Positions 5,688 to 13,301 of a DNA stretch of 48,005 bases are shown in pieces. Source of the stretch: DATLRC01 sp035534895 (GTDB lineage Bacteria; Patescibacteriota; Saccharimonadia; Saccharimonadales; UBA4665); the NCBI GenBank assembly GCA_035534895.1, contig DATLRC010000018.1, forward strand, positions 1 through 48,005, written 5' to 3'. The translations under genes and the position numbers were made by a program. The first letter of the stretch is position 1; every line of letters starts with the position of its first letter. The notes beneath the pieces are model-generated. The model saw only the letters and a program-made list of their open reading frames with translations, ran no database searches and was not told where the DNA came from.

Positions 5688-7715
5688 TTAGATTTGGCCG
5701 ATCATTTGTAAAAAATCGGTTTCGCTCAGTCGTTTTGTACCGAGCTTTTTGGCTTTAGCTAGTTTTGCTTCTCCGACATTGGCTCCGACGACCAGGTAAG
5801 TAGTGTCCTTAGCAACACTAGTCTGAAAAATACCACCCAGGTCTCGTACTTTTTGAGCCATAGCCTCACGACTCATTCGCTTAAGACTTCCGGTAGCAAC
5901 AAAACTCTTACCCTGCAATAAACCACCAAGGCGTGATTCATAAACAGTTTTAACTCCTAGTTGCTTGAACTTTTTAAGCAAGTGCTGGTTATCTGGGTCG
6001 ACGAACCAAGCCACAATTGACTCAGCAACTACTTCACCAATCCCGTCAATGCTGCTCAGACTCTCCAGAGTAGCGCAGGCTAGTTTATCGAGTGACTTAA
6101 AGTTTTGGGCCAGATCAATTGCTGTTTGAGCGCCAACATGCCGGATACCAAGACCATAGATAAAACGGGCTAGATCCGGTTTTTGAGCATTTTTAATGCC
6201 ATCAATTAACTTACGGGCTGAGGTCTCGGCAAATCTGTCTAGCTTTATTACCTGGTTAACATTAAGGCCATAGATATCGGCAATATCGTCAATCAAGTGG
6301 GCATTTATTAATGCGGCTACGTTCTTTTCGCCCAGAGTATCTATGTCCATGGCTCCCTTGCTAGCAAAGTGAACCAGAGCCTGTTTAAGCAATAGCTTAC
6401 TGCTAGCCCCTTTAAGTCTATAAACCACCTCGCCAGCAGGTCGCACAAAGCTGAGCTCTGGATACTGGCGCTTCAACTCAACCTCCATGTTGAAGGCCTT
6501 GGTTTTTTTGGGGCGTAGGTCTGTTAATACCTTTAGAACTTGGGGAATAATATCTCCAGCCTTAAAAATTATGACCGTGTCACCGACTCGTATATCTTTG
6601 CGGTTAATCTCGTCAGCGTTATGCAGAGAAGCGTGCTGGACAGTGGTACCGGCTATAACAACCGGGGCAAAGACTGCAATCGGCGTAGCTGCTCCTGTCC
6701 GGCCAATGCTCAGGACAATGTCTTTAATGGTTGTAGTTGCTTCCTCGGCAGGATACTTAAAGGCCACTGCCCCACGTGGTGCTTTACCGGCTACTCCAAG
6801 GCTTTTGTAGAGCTTGCGGTCATTTAACTTAATGACTAGTCCATCCGTATTAAAGGCCAGTTGGTGTCGCTTGCTTTCCCATTGCTGGACAAATTTAATT
6901 AGCTCCTCAAGACTAGAAAAAGTAGTGGCTTGAAGATTAGCCGGTAGACCGAGGGCTCGCAAGGCCTGATAGGCAAAAGCATGAGTCGGTATAGCTTCTT
7001 CGTCTTCAACTATAAGATCATAAGCTCTAAAACGTAATGGCCGGGCAGCAGCCAATCGGGGATCAAGTTGACGAATAGTGCCAGCAGCCAGGTTGCGTGG
7101 ATTAGCGAAGGCTGGTTGATCAGTGTCCAGTCGTTGGCGATTTATGGCTTCAAAATCCTTCTTAAAGAGAACTATTTCGCCACGAACTTCGGTTCGACCC
7201 TTTAGGAACGAAGTATATTTTGATTTGGTTGAGCGTAATTTAAAAGGCACTGCCTCAATTGTAGCCACGTTAGCTGTTACGTCTTCACCGACAAAACCGT
7301 CACCACGAGTAACAGCTTGAGTATATTGTCCGTCCTCATAAATAATGGCACAGGCCAGTCCGTCCATTTTAATATCGGCAAAATATTCAGTCTTGCTGGA
7401 GGGCGATAATTTATTAATCCGTTTGATCCAGGCCTCTACTTCTTGGCGACTGAAAACGTCATTCAGGCTAAGCATTCTTGAGGAATGACGAATTTTGTTA
7501 AATCCTGGTAATACCTGTCCAGCTACCCGCTGAGTCGGGGAATCGGGCGTCACAAGTTGTGGATATTGCTCTTCCAGTAAAGTCAACTCATGTTTCAGGC
7601 TATCGGCAGCAGCCTCGCTAATAATAGATTCATCAAGCACGTGATAGTGGTAACGATAGTCGTCAATAAGTTGACGTAATTGAAGAATTCGACTTTGGGC
7701 TGAGGGCTTATTCAT
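5688..7715 (-). CDS. ligA: NAD-dependent DNA ligase
   Basis: This 675-aa LigA seals nicks in DNA using NAD+ during replication and repair. The order is: domain Ia (about 5-60) with the YHYHVLDES NAD-binding motif; adenylation domain with catalytic Lys116 in KMDG; OB fold (about 320-400); helix-hairpin-helix region (about 450-590) with GLGIRHVGAQTA and SIDGIGEVVA; C-terminal BRCT (about 597-675). Oddly, the small zinc-finger segment (about 405-440) has no cysteine. The only Cys in the protein are at 122 and 547, so the usual four-Cys zinc site is absent although length and order are normal. It is the last gene of the lemA-htpX operon, and its ATG overlaps the upstream stop by 8 bases. Confidence 0.97.
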   Translation of the reverse strand: MNKPSAQSRILQLRQLIDDYRYHYHVLDESIISEAAADSLKHELTLLEEQYPQLVTPDSPTQRVAGQVLPGFNKIRHSSRMLSLNDVFSRQEVEAWIKRINKLSPSSKTEYFADIKMDGLACAIIYEDGQYTQAVTRGDGFVGEDVTANVATIEAVPFKLRSTKSKYTSFLKGRTEVRGEIVLFKKDFEAINRQRLDTDQPAFANPRNLAAGTIRQLDPRLAAARPLRFRAYDLIVEDEEAIPTHAFAYQALRALGLPANLQATTFSSLEELIKFVQQWESKRHQLAFNTDGLVIKLNDRKLYKSLGVAGKAPRGAVAFKYPAEEATTTIKDIVLSIGRTGAATPIAVFAPVVIAGTTVQHASLHNADEINRKDIRVGDTVIIFKAGDIIPQVLKVLTDLRPKKTKAFNMEVELKRQYPELSFVRPAGEVVYRLKGASSKLLLKQALVHFASKGAMDIDTLGEKNVAALINAHLIDDIADIYGLNVNQVIKLDRFAETSARKLIDGIKNAQKPDLARFIYGLGIRHVGAQTAIDLAQNFKSLDKLACATLESLSSIDGIGEVVAESIVAWFVDPDNQHLLKKFKQLGVKTVYESRLGGLLQGKSFVATGSLKRMSREAMAQKVRDLGGIFQTSVAKDTTYLVVGANVGEAKLAKAKKLGTKRLSETDFLQMIGQI

Positions 7716-8613
7716 TCAACAGTTCCCGGTAAAGACTATACATATAGCTATGGACCACAACCAAACCAAACATAGTTAGCAAAAAGAATATCCAGGGCGC
7801 AATGGCTGCTAGCCAAATTATGGCCGGTAGCATAATGATTGCTGCCCCGATTAGGAGGGCCAGCGGCAAGAAAAGGATTTTACGCAGAACGCTCCAGCGT
7901 CGGTTACGGACAAGTCCACGAGCAGAGCGCAGGGCTTTAATTGGCGTCATATCCGGCAAAGTAACTATATAAAGAGCAAACAGTGACGAGCTAAGCATGT
8001 AGAGACTAAGTAGGGCCAGAGCAAAAAACAGCAAAGCCCAGATGATTTTTTCAATTACCATGACGGCAATGCCGTTAGTCATAACCAGGTTATATAAGGC
8101 TGCACCAATTAAAAGAGGCAGTAGTTGGAGTCCGATAACTATCAGTACCAATACAAAGGGGACTAATGGATAGATACCTTTGTAATAGCTGTCCCGTATT
8201 CGCACTAGGGTTCCGTTTTGGACTTGGCGTAAAGTCCAAATAATGGCTAGGCTAGTAATTAATGTTAGAAAAAACTGATAGGCTCCGGCGGTCCCGCTGG
8301 AACCATTACCTGATGATCCAATAAGTATTGCAAAAACCGATAGACTGGAAGCCAGCTGACCAAAGTGCCCGCTGAATGCCTGATCAAACTGGGCTTTTAA
8401 GCTACCGACGTTAGTACTGGCTAGGCCCTGTACCAAAATGACTGTCAGAATTCCATTAATAAGGATTATGCCGCCAAAAAGTTGTTTGTGTTGCCTTATT
8501 GTAATCAATCCTTTTTTGCTCAGTTGCCAAACAGAAATAAGCTTAACTGGACGCTTGGGGTTTGCCGACTTAACGGTCGTTTTGGGTCGTCCTTTTTTAG
8601 TGACCTTAGGCAT
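7708..8613 (-). CDS. Polytopic membrane protein (six-helix, YciC-like)
   Basis: About 301 aa if started at the ATG at 8613, which overlaps the htpX stop by 8 bases; a longer frame to 8682 would lie mostly inside htpX. A basic N-terminus (MPKVTKKGRPKTTVK) precedes about six membrane spans. Between spans lies TPIKALRSARGLVRNRRWSV, which resembles the 'ALK.SW.L..G..W.I' amphipathic segment of YciC/DUF975-like membrane proteins. Function is unknown. Its place between htpX and ligA is a tight co-transcribed arrangement, but the genes are functionally unrelated as far as can be seen. Confidence 0.75.
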   Translation of the reverse strand: MPKVTKKGRPKTTVKSANPKRPVKLISVWQLSKKGLITIRQHKQLFGGIILINGILTVILVQGLASTNVGSLKAQFDQAFSGHFGQLASSLSVFAILIGSSGNGSSGTAGAYQFFLTLITSLAIIWTLRQVQNGTLVRIRDSYYKGIYPLVPFVLVLIVIGLQLLPLLIGAALYNLVMTNGIAVMVIEKIIWALLFFALALLSLYMLSSSLFALYIVTLPDMTPIKALRSARGLVRNRRWSVLRKILFLPLALLIGAAIIMLPAIIWLAAIAPWIFFLLTMFGLVVVHSYMYSLYRELLNE

Positions 8614-9484
8614 GAGTTTCCATCTCACGTAAGCGAATAATGCGCGCTTTGATTGGGGGGTGGGTACTAAATAAGTTGGCAAGGCTATGGGCTTTTAGGG
8701 GATTAACAAAAAAAAGGTGAGCCGTAGCCGTATTTTGCTTTTTGAGTACACTGCCGCGGTCATCAATCTTCTGGAGAGCGCTAATTAAGGCCTCGGGGTA
8801 ACGAGTAGTTAGAGCACTGGTGGCATCTGCTAAGTACTCTCTTTGCCTAGAGACTGCCAATTGAATTAGAGTAGCAACTATCGGTGCCAGTATGGCTGCA
8901 ATAATACCTAGTAGCAGGAAAATCTGGTTGCCGTTTTCCCTATCTTCACCACCAAACCAGGTTAGGCGCAGTATGATGTCGGCCAGCAAAGAAATAACCG
9001 CCGTTAGGGCAAAGGCAATCATGCTGACTCTAATATCGTAATTCTTAATATGTCCTAGTTCGTGGGCAAATACAGCCTGTAGTTCATTGTCGTTCATCAT
9101 TTCCAGTAACCCGCTGGTGGTACAGACGGCTGCATGGTTCGGATCACGGCCAGTGGCAAAGGCGTTAGGAGAGGGATCGTCCATTATGTAGACTCGAGGC
9201 ATAGGCAAGCCATCGGTGATACTCAAGTTTTCAATAATCCGCCAGAGCCTTATGTTGTCTTGTTTTTGTATCTGACGAGCACCGCTAACAGCCAGAGCCA
9301 TTTTGGCCCCAGAATAGTAGGTAATGAGGGCATAGAATAACGAACCGATTATGACTCCGTAAAAAAGGTCCGGCGTACCATTTAGATACTTTACGAACAG
9401 CCAGCTAACTAGAGCCACAAAAACCAGAAAACCGATCAATACGATTATGGTTCTTCGTTTATTGGCAGCAATCTGACTATACAT
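8606..9484 (-). CDS. htpX: HtpX-like membrane metalloprotease (M48)
   Basis: A 292-aa zinc protease of the inner membrane that degrades misfolded membrane proteins. Two N-terminal membrane segments (about 12-30 and 40-57) are followed by the M48 zinc motif HELGH at 141-145 and the third ligand Glu216 in SRQREYLAD. Two more hydrophobic spans lie at about 155-173 and 188-210. It ends with a FSTHPPIKARI segment typical of HtpX. It lies directly downstream of lemA, a frequent pairing. No Shine-Dalgarno is visible; it is probably read from the lemA transcript (26-base gap). Confidence 0.95.
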   Translation of the reverse strand: MYSQIAANKRRTIIVLIGFLVFVALVSWLFVKYLNGTPDLFYGVIIGSLFYALITYYSGAKMALAVSGARQIQKQDNIRLWRIIENLSITDGLPMPRVYIMDDPSPNAFATGRDPNHAAVCTTSGLLEMMNDNELQAVFAHELGHIKNYDIRVSMIAFALTAVISLLADIILRLTWFGGEDRENGNQIFLLLGIIAAILAPIVATLIQLAVSRQREYLADATSALTTRYPEALISALQKIDDRGSVLKKQNTATAHLFFVNPLKAHSLANLFSTHPPIKARIIRLREMETHA

Positions 9485-9510
9485 GGAAGGTCGGATTCTT
9501 TATGCTTAAA

Positions 9511-10080
9511 TTAAAATTCTACGTCGACAGGTTTTTCGGCTTGAGCTTGCTCGGCTTCATCAAGCTCAAAGAATTCCTTGTCCTGTTTAAAACCAAGCAT
9601 GTTTGCAAAAATATTGGTTGGAAAAGTTTTACGCTTCGAGTTAAAGTCTCGCACAACACCGTTATAAAAACGACGTGAAGCCTGAATCTTATCCTCAGTG
9701 TCAACCAGTTCGGCTTGTAACTGTTGGAAGTTTTCGGTCGCTTTTAGGTCAGGATAGTTTTCGGCTACGGCAAATAAACTTTTTAGGGTTTGTGAGAACT
9801 GATTTTCGGCTTTGGCCGTGGCAGCCACTCCTTGAGCACTTAAAGCATTACTTCGGGCATTCGTAACATCTTCAAAAACTGTTTTTTCGTGAGCAGCATA
9901 GCCCTTAACACTATTTACCAGGTTAGGGATCAGGTCATAGCGTCTTTTCAGTTGAACTGTGATGTCACTCCAGGCTTCCTGCGCTCTTTGATTAAGGCGT
10001 ACCAGGCCGTTATACATTGTGGCCCCAAAGAGTACTATTAGCACAAGAATAACAGCGATAATAATTAAGACTGACATCAT
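9511..10080 (-). CDS. lemA: LemA family membrane protein
   Basis: A 189-aa LemA protein: one N-terminal membrane segment (about 3-23), then the conserved YNGLVRLNQRAQEAWSDI motif, RRYDLIPNLVNSVKGYA, a long helical bundle and RRFYNGVVRDFNSKRKTFP near the end. LemA proteins are membrane-anchored helical proteins, often coupled to HtpX or TPM-domain proteins; the molecular role is not settled. A strong AAGGAG precedes the start, which may be the first or second of two adjacent ATGs. It heads the lemA-htpX-membrane protein-ligA operon and diverges from the carboxypeptidase gene. Confidence 0.95.
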   Translation of the reverse strand: MMSVLIIIAVILVLIVLFGATMYNGLVRLNQRAQEAWSDITVQLKRRYDLIPNLVNSVKGYAAHEKTVFEDVTNARSNALSAQGVAATAKAENQFSQTLKSLFAVAENYPDLKATENFQQLQAELVDTEDKIQASRRFYNGVVRDFNSKRKTFPTNIFANMLGFKQDKEFFELDEAEQAQAEKPVDVEF

Positions 10081-10152
10081 TTGATCTCCTTCATTTACTA
10101 TCTATAAAGTATACAGCAATAGACCCCAAAGCGTTGTATCATTAAAAAGTAA

Positions 10153-11355
10153 ATGCGCCGTTTTTTATTACTTATGGTGGTCACCATTTTGCTGCTAGGC
10201 ACGGCCTTTTCAGTTTGGGCCTTAAACCGACCCCTATCACCACTTAAACCAATAAGCATCGTGTCAACACTGGCTAGTAGTTCATCTAATCCCCTGCCCT
10301 GGCCAAATTACGGGCAAGCGGCGATTGGTGCAAGCGGTTATCAGGTATTGGCAACCCATGGAAGCCAAGCTCCTCAACCTACAGCCAGCGTTGCCAAACT
10401 AGTAACCGCTTTAGCGGTCTTGCAAAAAATGCCACTTAGTCTAGGCCAGCAGGGTCCAGAGCTAACCATTGGTAATCAAGATATCGCTTTCTATCAAGCT
10501 TATGTAGCTGGTGGCGGTTCAGTTGTGCCGGTCAATTACGGTGAGCAGATCAGTGAATATCAAGTGCTTCAAGCTATGATGCTGCCTTCAGCTAATAATC
10601 TGGCCGATAGTTTAGCTTTTTGGGCCTTTGGTTCGCTGCCAGCCTATGTCAGTTATGCCAATAGCTACGTTAAGCAGATTGGCCTGCATTCTACTACCAT
10701 AGCTGACGCAAGCGGTTTTTCAGCCTCTACAGTCAGTACGGCATCTGATCTGGTTAGCCTGGGAGAAATAGCTCTTCAGCAGCCTGTTCTGGCTCAGATT
10801 GTATCTCAACCCCAGGCTACTATACCGGTGGCTGGCACAATCCGCAATCTCAATTCTTTAGTTGGCCAGGATGGTATTTTGGGAATTAAAACGGGTAATA
10901 CAGACCAGGCTGGCGGGGTCTACGTAGTTGCCGGAAACTATACCCTGGTCGATAATCACCGACTTACCTTAGTAGTAGCTATTATGGGCGCACCTAGTTT
11001 AGGGCAAGCAATAAGAAATGCTCCGCCGTTGCTTGCCGCAGCCCAGGCTAATTTTAGTGAGCAAACAGTTATCTCGGCCGGAAATGTGGTCGGTTACGTT
11101 AATACACCTTGGGGGACAAGTGTTAATATTGTGGCTGCTAAAAGCCTTGCGGCCTTTGGTTGGAAAGGCACACCGTTTAGCCTTAGCTTGTCTTTGGAGC
11201 CACAAAAGGCACCACTTGCTAGCGGGCAAGTTGTTGGTAAATTAATGTTAGCCCCTGCTGTTGGTAATACTCCCGAGGAAACAGCTGTTGTTCTTCAGCG
11301 GCCACTGGCACCCCCTTCCTGGCAATGGCGCCTATTGCATGGCTGGCATTTCTAG
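10153..11355 (+). CDS. D-alanyl-D-alanine carboxypeptidase (PBP5-like, S11 family)
   Basis: A 400-aa penicillin-binding protein trimming the terminal D-Ala of peptidoglycan stem peptides outside the membrane. A signal/anchor helix (about 4-24) comes first. The three S11 motifs are intact: SxxK with nucleophile Ser79 (TASVAKL, Lys82), SxN at 146-148 (PSANN) and KTG at 246-248 (GIKTGNT). A C-terminal beta domain (about 310-395) resembles the PBP5 stalk, but there is no obvious amphipathic anchor helix. No Shine-Dalgarno is seen, and a weak TATCAT lies 10 bases before the ATG. It is transcribed divergently from lemA and is monocistronic. Confidence 0.92.
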   Translation: MRRFLLLMVVTILLLGTAFSVWALNRPLSPLKPISIVSTLASSSSNPLPWPNYGQAAIGASGYQVLATHGSQAPQPTASVAKLVTALAVLQKMPLSLGQQGPELTIGNQDIAFYQAYVAGGGSVVPVNYGEQISEYQVLQAMMLPSANNLADSLAFWAFGSLPAYVSYANSYVKQIGLHSTTIADASGFSASTVSTASDLVSLGEIALQQPVLAQIVSQPQATIPVAGTIRNLNSLVGQDGILGIKTGNTDQAGGVYVVAGNYTLVDNHRLTLVVAIMGAPSLGQAIRNAPPLLAAAQANFSEQTVISAGNVVGYVNTPWGTSVNIVAAKSLAAFGWKGTPFSLSLSLEPQKAPLASGQVVGKLMLAPAVGNTPEETAVVLQRPLAPPSWQWRLLHGWHF

Positions 11356-11389
11356 GGGGTTATCAAATAATTTTGGTGAGTGATGTGGG

Positions 11390-11536
11390 GTGGTTCGATG
11401 GAACCCCTTGCTAAATAGTTTAATACACTTATCCGAAAAACTAGAAGACCTAGGTGTTGTATATTCCGATCGGAGACCATTAACTATGTTGAAATTACAA
11501 GCACTAACCATGGTTAGCCTAGAGCTCTACCTATAG
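11390..11536 (+). repeat. Diverged repeat copy A, reading as a 48-aa peptide
   Basis: From GTG 11390 an open frame of 48 codons contains RWNPLLNSLIHLSEKLEDLG followed by VVYSDRRPL. The same pattern occurs in copy B (12124-12300): RWNPLL..LI.L.E.LE.LG.VY.D. The DNA is also alike around GTTCGATGGAACCCCTT, identical in both. No Shine-Dalgarno is visible. The repeat is probably the remnant of one gene duplicated with a toxin-antitoxin neighbourhood. The last bases overlap the end of the toxin gene on the other strand. Confidence 0.55.
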
Positions 11537-11796
11537 ACTTGATTATGGCTTCCTACATCAAGGAAGACAATATAGTCTTCGAGCTCTATATAGACAACTC
11601 GGATATCTCCGGCTACAGAAAAAGCCCGCTTGCTTTTCAGCTTACCAGTGAGCGCATGATCGTAGAGAGGATAACCAAGCTCACCACTAATAAACGACTC
11701 GAGTCTCTGCCCAAACAGTTTAACCAATTTATCGTTCGGGTTGATTCGTTGCTTAAAGTGTTTTTCAAACGTTTTATCCCGCTTGATAGGTTTCAT
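11527..11796 (-). CDS. RelE/YafQ-like mRNA interferase toxin
   Basis: An 89-aa basic toxin of the RelE/ParE superfamily, YafQ type. The pattern DHALTGKLKSKRAFSVAGDI, then RVVYIELEDYIVFLDVGSHN with a final QVY, is the conserved YafQ-like core: 'DH.L.G....R...V..D.R..Y', beta strands, then '.GSH...Y'. Members cleave mRNA at the ribosome. It starts two bases after the antitoxin stop and is therefore co-translated with it. The His/Asp/Arg set expected for catalysis is largely present (D46, H47, R65 and the terminal H84, by position in the motif), though exact roles cannot be confirmed here. Confidence 0.85.
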   Translation of the reverse strand: MKPIKRDKTFEKHFKQRINPNDKLVKLFGQRLESFISGELGYPLYDHALTGKLKSKRAFSVAGDIRVVYIELEDYIVFLDVGSHNQVYR

Positions 11797-11798
11797 GT

Positions 11799-12080
11799 CT
11801 ATAGATCTTTCATGAAAGCGTCAACGGTTTTAAAGGGACCAGATAAGTTATGACCCTTTTTAGCCTCTTCAGCGGCTTTGTTTAGACGTTCTGCCGCTTC
11901 GTCACTGGGTTCACCCCAATCATCCAAATTAAAATCTATACGACGACCGTCTACTACAGCTTTAATTACAACCCTAAGGTATGCTTGGGCAGAATCAAAG
12001 CCAAGTTGCTTTGTTTTAGCAGTAAACTGCTTACGCACTGTTGGCTCTACTGGTACGTGGATTGTCGATGTATTACTCAT
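11799..12080 (-). CDS. RelB/DinJ-like antitoxin
   Basis: A 93-aa antitoxin. The N-terminal part (STIHVPVEPTVRKQFTAKTK) is a ribbon-helix-helix of RelB/DinJ type that would bind the operator and repress the operon. The acidic C-terminal tail (DEAAERLNKAAEEAKKGH onward) would neutralise the toxin encoded two bases downstream. No Shine-Dalgarno precedes the ATG. Instead TTGACA-17-TATCCT ends six bases before it, so translation is probably from a leaderless mRNA. Confidence 0.85.
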   Translation of the reverse strand: MSNTSTIHVPVEPTVRKQFTAKTKQLGFDSAQAYLRVVIKAVVDGRRIDFNLDDWGEPSDEAAERLNKAAEEAKKGHNLSGPFKTVDAFMKDL

Positions 12081-12086
12081 ATTAAA

Positions 12087-12115
12087 AGGATATCAAATAG
12101 ATATAATGATGTCAA
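12087..12115 (-). promoter_or_regulatory. Promoter of the RelB/RelE-like operon (leaderless type)
   Basis: Minus strand: perfect -35 TTGACA (12115-12110), 17-bp spacer, -10 TATCCT (12092-12087), then six bases to the antitoxin ATG. Transcription should begin at or within a base or two of the start codon. Antitoxin repression probably acts here. Confidence 0.65.
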
Positions 12116-12123
12116 TAGACTGA

Positions 12124-12300
12124 TTGAGCGATATACATAAGATTAGCCTTGACTTTTCATCAAAGCTAATTCATAAACTGGTGGGCAGTCAGACAGTTCG
12201 ATGGAACCCCTTACTAACCTGTTTGATTGATCTCGCTGAAGAACTAGAACAACTAGGACTAGTTTATTATGACGTAACAGCTCTAGTTATGCTGAGATAG
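12124..12300 (+). repeat. Diverged repeat copy B, reading as a 58-aa peptide
   Basis: An open frame from TTG 12124 to TAG 12300 contains VRWNPLLTCLIDLAEELEQL, then GLVYYDVTALV, clearly related to copy A at 11390. It has no Shine-Dalgarno and a non-ATG start, so expression is doubtful. A plus-strand TATAAT lies 16 bases upstream at 12102-12107 but lacks a -35 box. It fills most of the 300-bp gap between the two toxin-antitoxin modules. No known family is recognised. Confidence 0.5.
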
Positions 12301-12344
12301 TGGGAATTAGAGTAATTTAGCTATTTAATAATGATAAAATTGAC

Positions 12345-12373
12345 TTGACTTAGTCTAGTTCATTCTATATACT
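12345..12373 (+). promoter_or_regulatory. Promoter of the Phd/PIN operon (leaderless type)
   Basis: TTGACT (12345-12350), 17-bp spacer, TATACT (12368-12373), then seven bases to the ATG at 12381. An overlapping second TTGACT begins at 12340. The geometry implies an mRNA beginning at the start codon. Confidence 0.75.
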
Positions 12374-12380
12374 TAAGGTT

Positions 12381-12635
12381 ATGAGTAATACAGTCAGCAT
12401 TTATGATGCAAAGACAAATTTGTCCAAATATATTAAACAAGCAAAAGCAGGTACGCCTGTATACATAGGTAGCTATGGGACACAAGAAGTTGTGCTTATG
12501 GCGGCAGAACCTAAAAAAACACAGATAACTTTTGGCACTGCTAAGGGTAAGCTTGCCTATATGAATAAACAGCATGGCGACTTAGATGCCGATGTTCAAG
12601 AAATGTTTTATGGAAAGGACTGGGATAAGTCTTGA
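12381..12635 (+). CDS. Phd/YefM-like antitoxin
   Basis: An 84-aa antitoxin with the Phd/YefM N-terminal pattern (VSIYDAKTNLSKYIKQAKAG, then PVYIGSYGTQEVVLMAA), a DNA-binding dimer domain. The charged C-terminal part (residues 50-84, DLDADVQEMFYGKDW) would wrap the toxin. It would bind and neutralise the PIN toxin encoded next, with the genes overlapping by four bases (TTGA), and autoregulate the promoter just upstream. The module is complete. Confidence 0.85.
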   Translation: MSNTVSIYDAKTNLSKYIKQAKAGTPVYIGSYGTQEVVLMAAEPKKTQITFGTAKGKLAYMNKQHGDLDADVQEMFYGKDWDKS

Positions 12636-13024
12636 AGGTTCTTCTAGACACGAATGCCCTAATTTGGCTACTTGGGGATATTGATGGTGCTTCACTTGGG
12701 GCTAAAGCCAAACAACTCATAGAGAATGCAGATGAAGTATACGCCTCATCAGTTAACATTTTAGAAATTCGGATTAAAACGATGCTAGGAAAACTTCAAT
12801 CTGAGGATAGTTTAGCTGAAGACATTTCAGCTGCAGGCCTAAAAAGCCTGTCTTTTGACATTAAGCACGCCGATGCACTAACCCTATTTCCAACACTACG
12901 TAAACATGACCCGTTTGATCGTATGTTAATAGCACAGTCACAAGTAGAAAGTATGGTTCTAATAACTTCTGACAATGTATTGCTAAAGCTCAGTAATACG
13001 CAAACAGCAGATTCCCGCAAATAG
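12632..13024 (+). CDS. PIN-domain ribonuclease toxin (VapC-like)
   Basis: A 130-aa PIN-domain toxin. The acidic Mg2+-binding residues are in place: Asp6 in LLDTNALIW, Glu45 in NILEIRIK, Asp93/Asp96 in HDPFDRMLIAQ and Asp114 in ITSDN. VapC toxins cleave tRNA or rRNA; the target is not readable. It starts at TTG inside the antitoxin stop (TTGA overlap), which ties its synthesis to that of the antitoxin. Its cognate antitoxin is Phd-like rather than VapB, a common combination. Confidence 0.88.
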   Translation: MKVLLDTNALIWLLGDIDGASLGAKAKQLIENADEVYASSVNILEIRIKTMLGKLQSEDSLAEDISAAGLKSLSFDIKHADALTLFPTLRKHDPFDRMLIAQSQVESMVLITSDNVLLKLSNTQTADSRK

Positions 13025-13055
13025 TCTAAGTCCTGATGTGAATTAAATTCGAAAA

Positions 13056-13132
13056 TGGTGGGTGATGAGGGACTCGAACCCCCGACCCTCTCGGTGTAAA
13101 CGAGATGCTCTAGCCAACTGAGCTAATCACCC
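13056..13132 (-). tRNA. tRNA-Val (TAC)
   Basis: A 77-base cloverleaf with encoded CCA: acceptor GGGTGAT/ATCACCC, D arm GCTC...GAGC, anticodon stem TCTCG/CGAGA, loop TTTACAC reading TAC, T arm GGGGG TTCGAGT CCCTC. It lies 25 bases after tRNA-Leu(GAG) and is probably processed from the same transcript. Confidence 0.95.
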
Positions 13133-13157
13133 TTACATTTTATAAATTGTACCATGT

Positions 13158-13242
13158 TGGTGCGGACGAGAGGACTTGAACCTCCAAGCCTTGCGGCATA
13201 TGCACCTCAAGCATACGCGTATACCAATTCCGCCACGTCCGC
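13158..13242 (-). tRNA. tRNA-Leu (GAG)
   Basis: An 85-base class II tRNA with a long variable arm and encoded CCA. Acceptor GCGGACG/CGTCCGC, anticodon stem TATGC/GCATA, loop TTGAGGT reading GAG, T arm GGAGG TTCAAGT CCTCT. It is the first gene of a two-tRNA unit. Confidence 0.95.
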
Positions 13243-13269
13243 CAGCCTAAATCACTCGAAGTCACAATT

Positions 13270-13298
13270 ATCTTATCTGTTTTGAGTCGAAAACTCAA
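13270..13298 (-). promoter_or_regulatory. Promoter of tRNA-Leu(GAG)/tRNA-Val
   Basis: Minus strand: TTGAGT (13298-13293), 17-bp spacer, TAAGAT (13275-13270), about 27 bases before the tRNA. The 16-mer CAAAACAGATAAGATA covering the -10 box also occurs at the tRNA-Leu(CAG) promoter. TTGAGT-TTTCG-ACTCAA is also a perfect hairpin just after the upstream flavoprotein gene and may weakly terminate it. Confidence 0.65.
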
Positions 13299-13301
13299 GA
13301 T

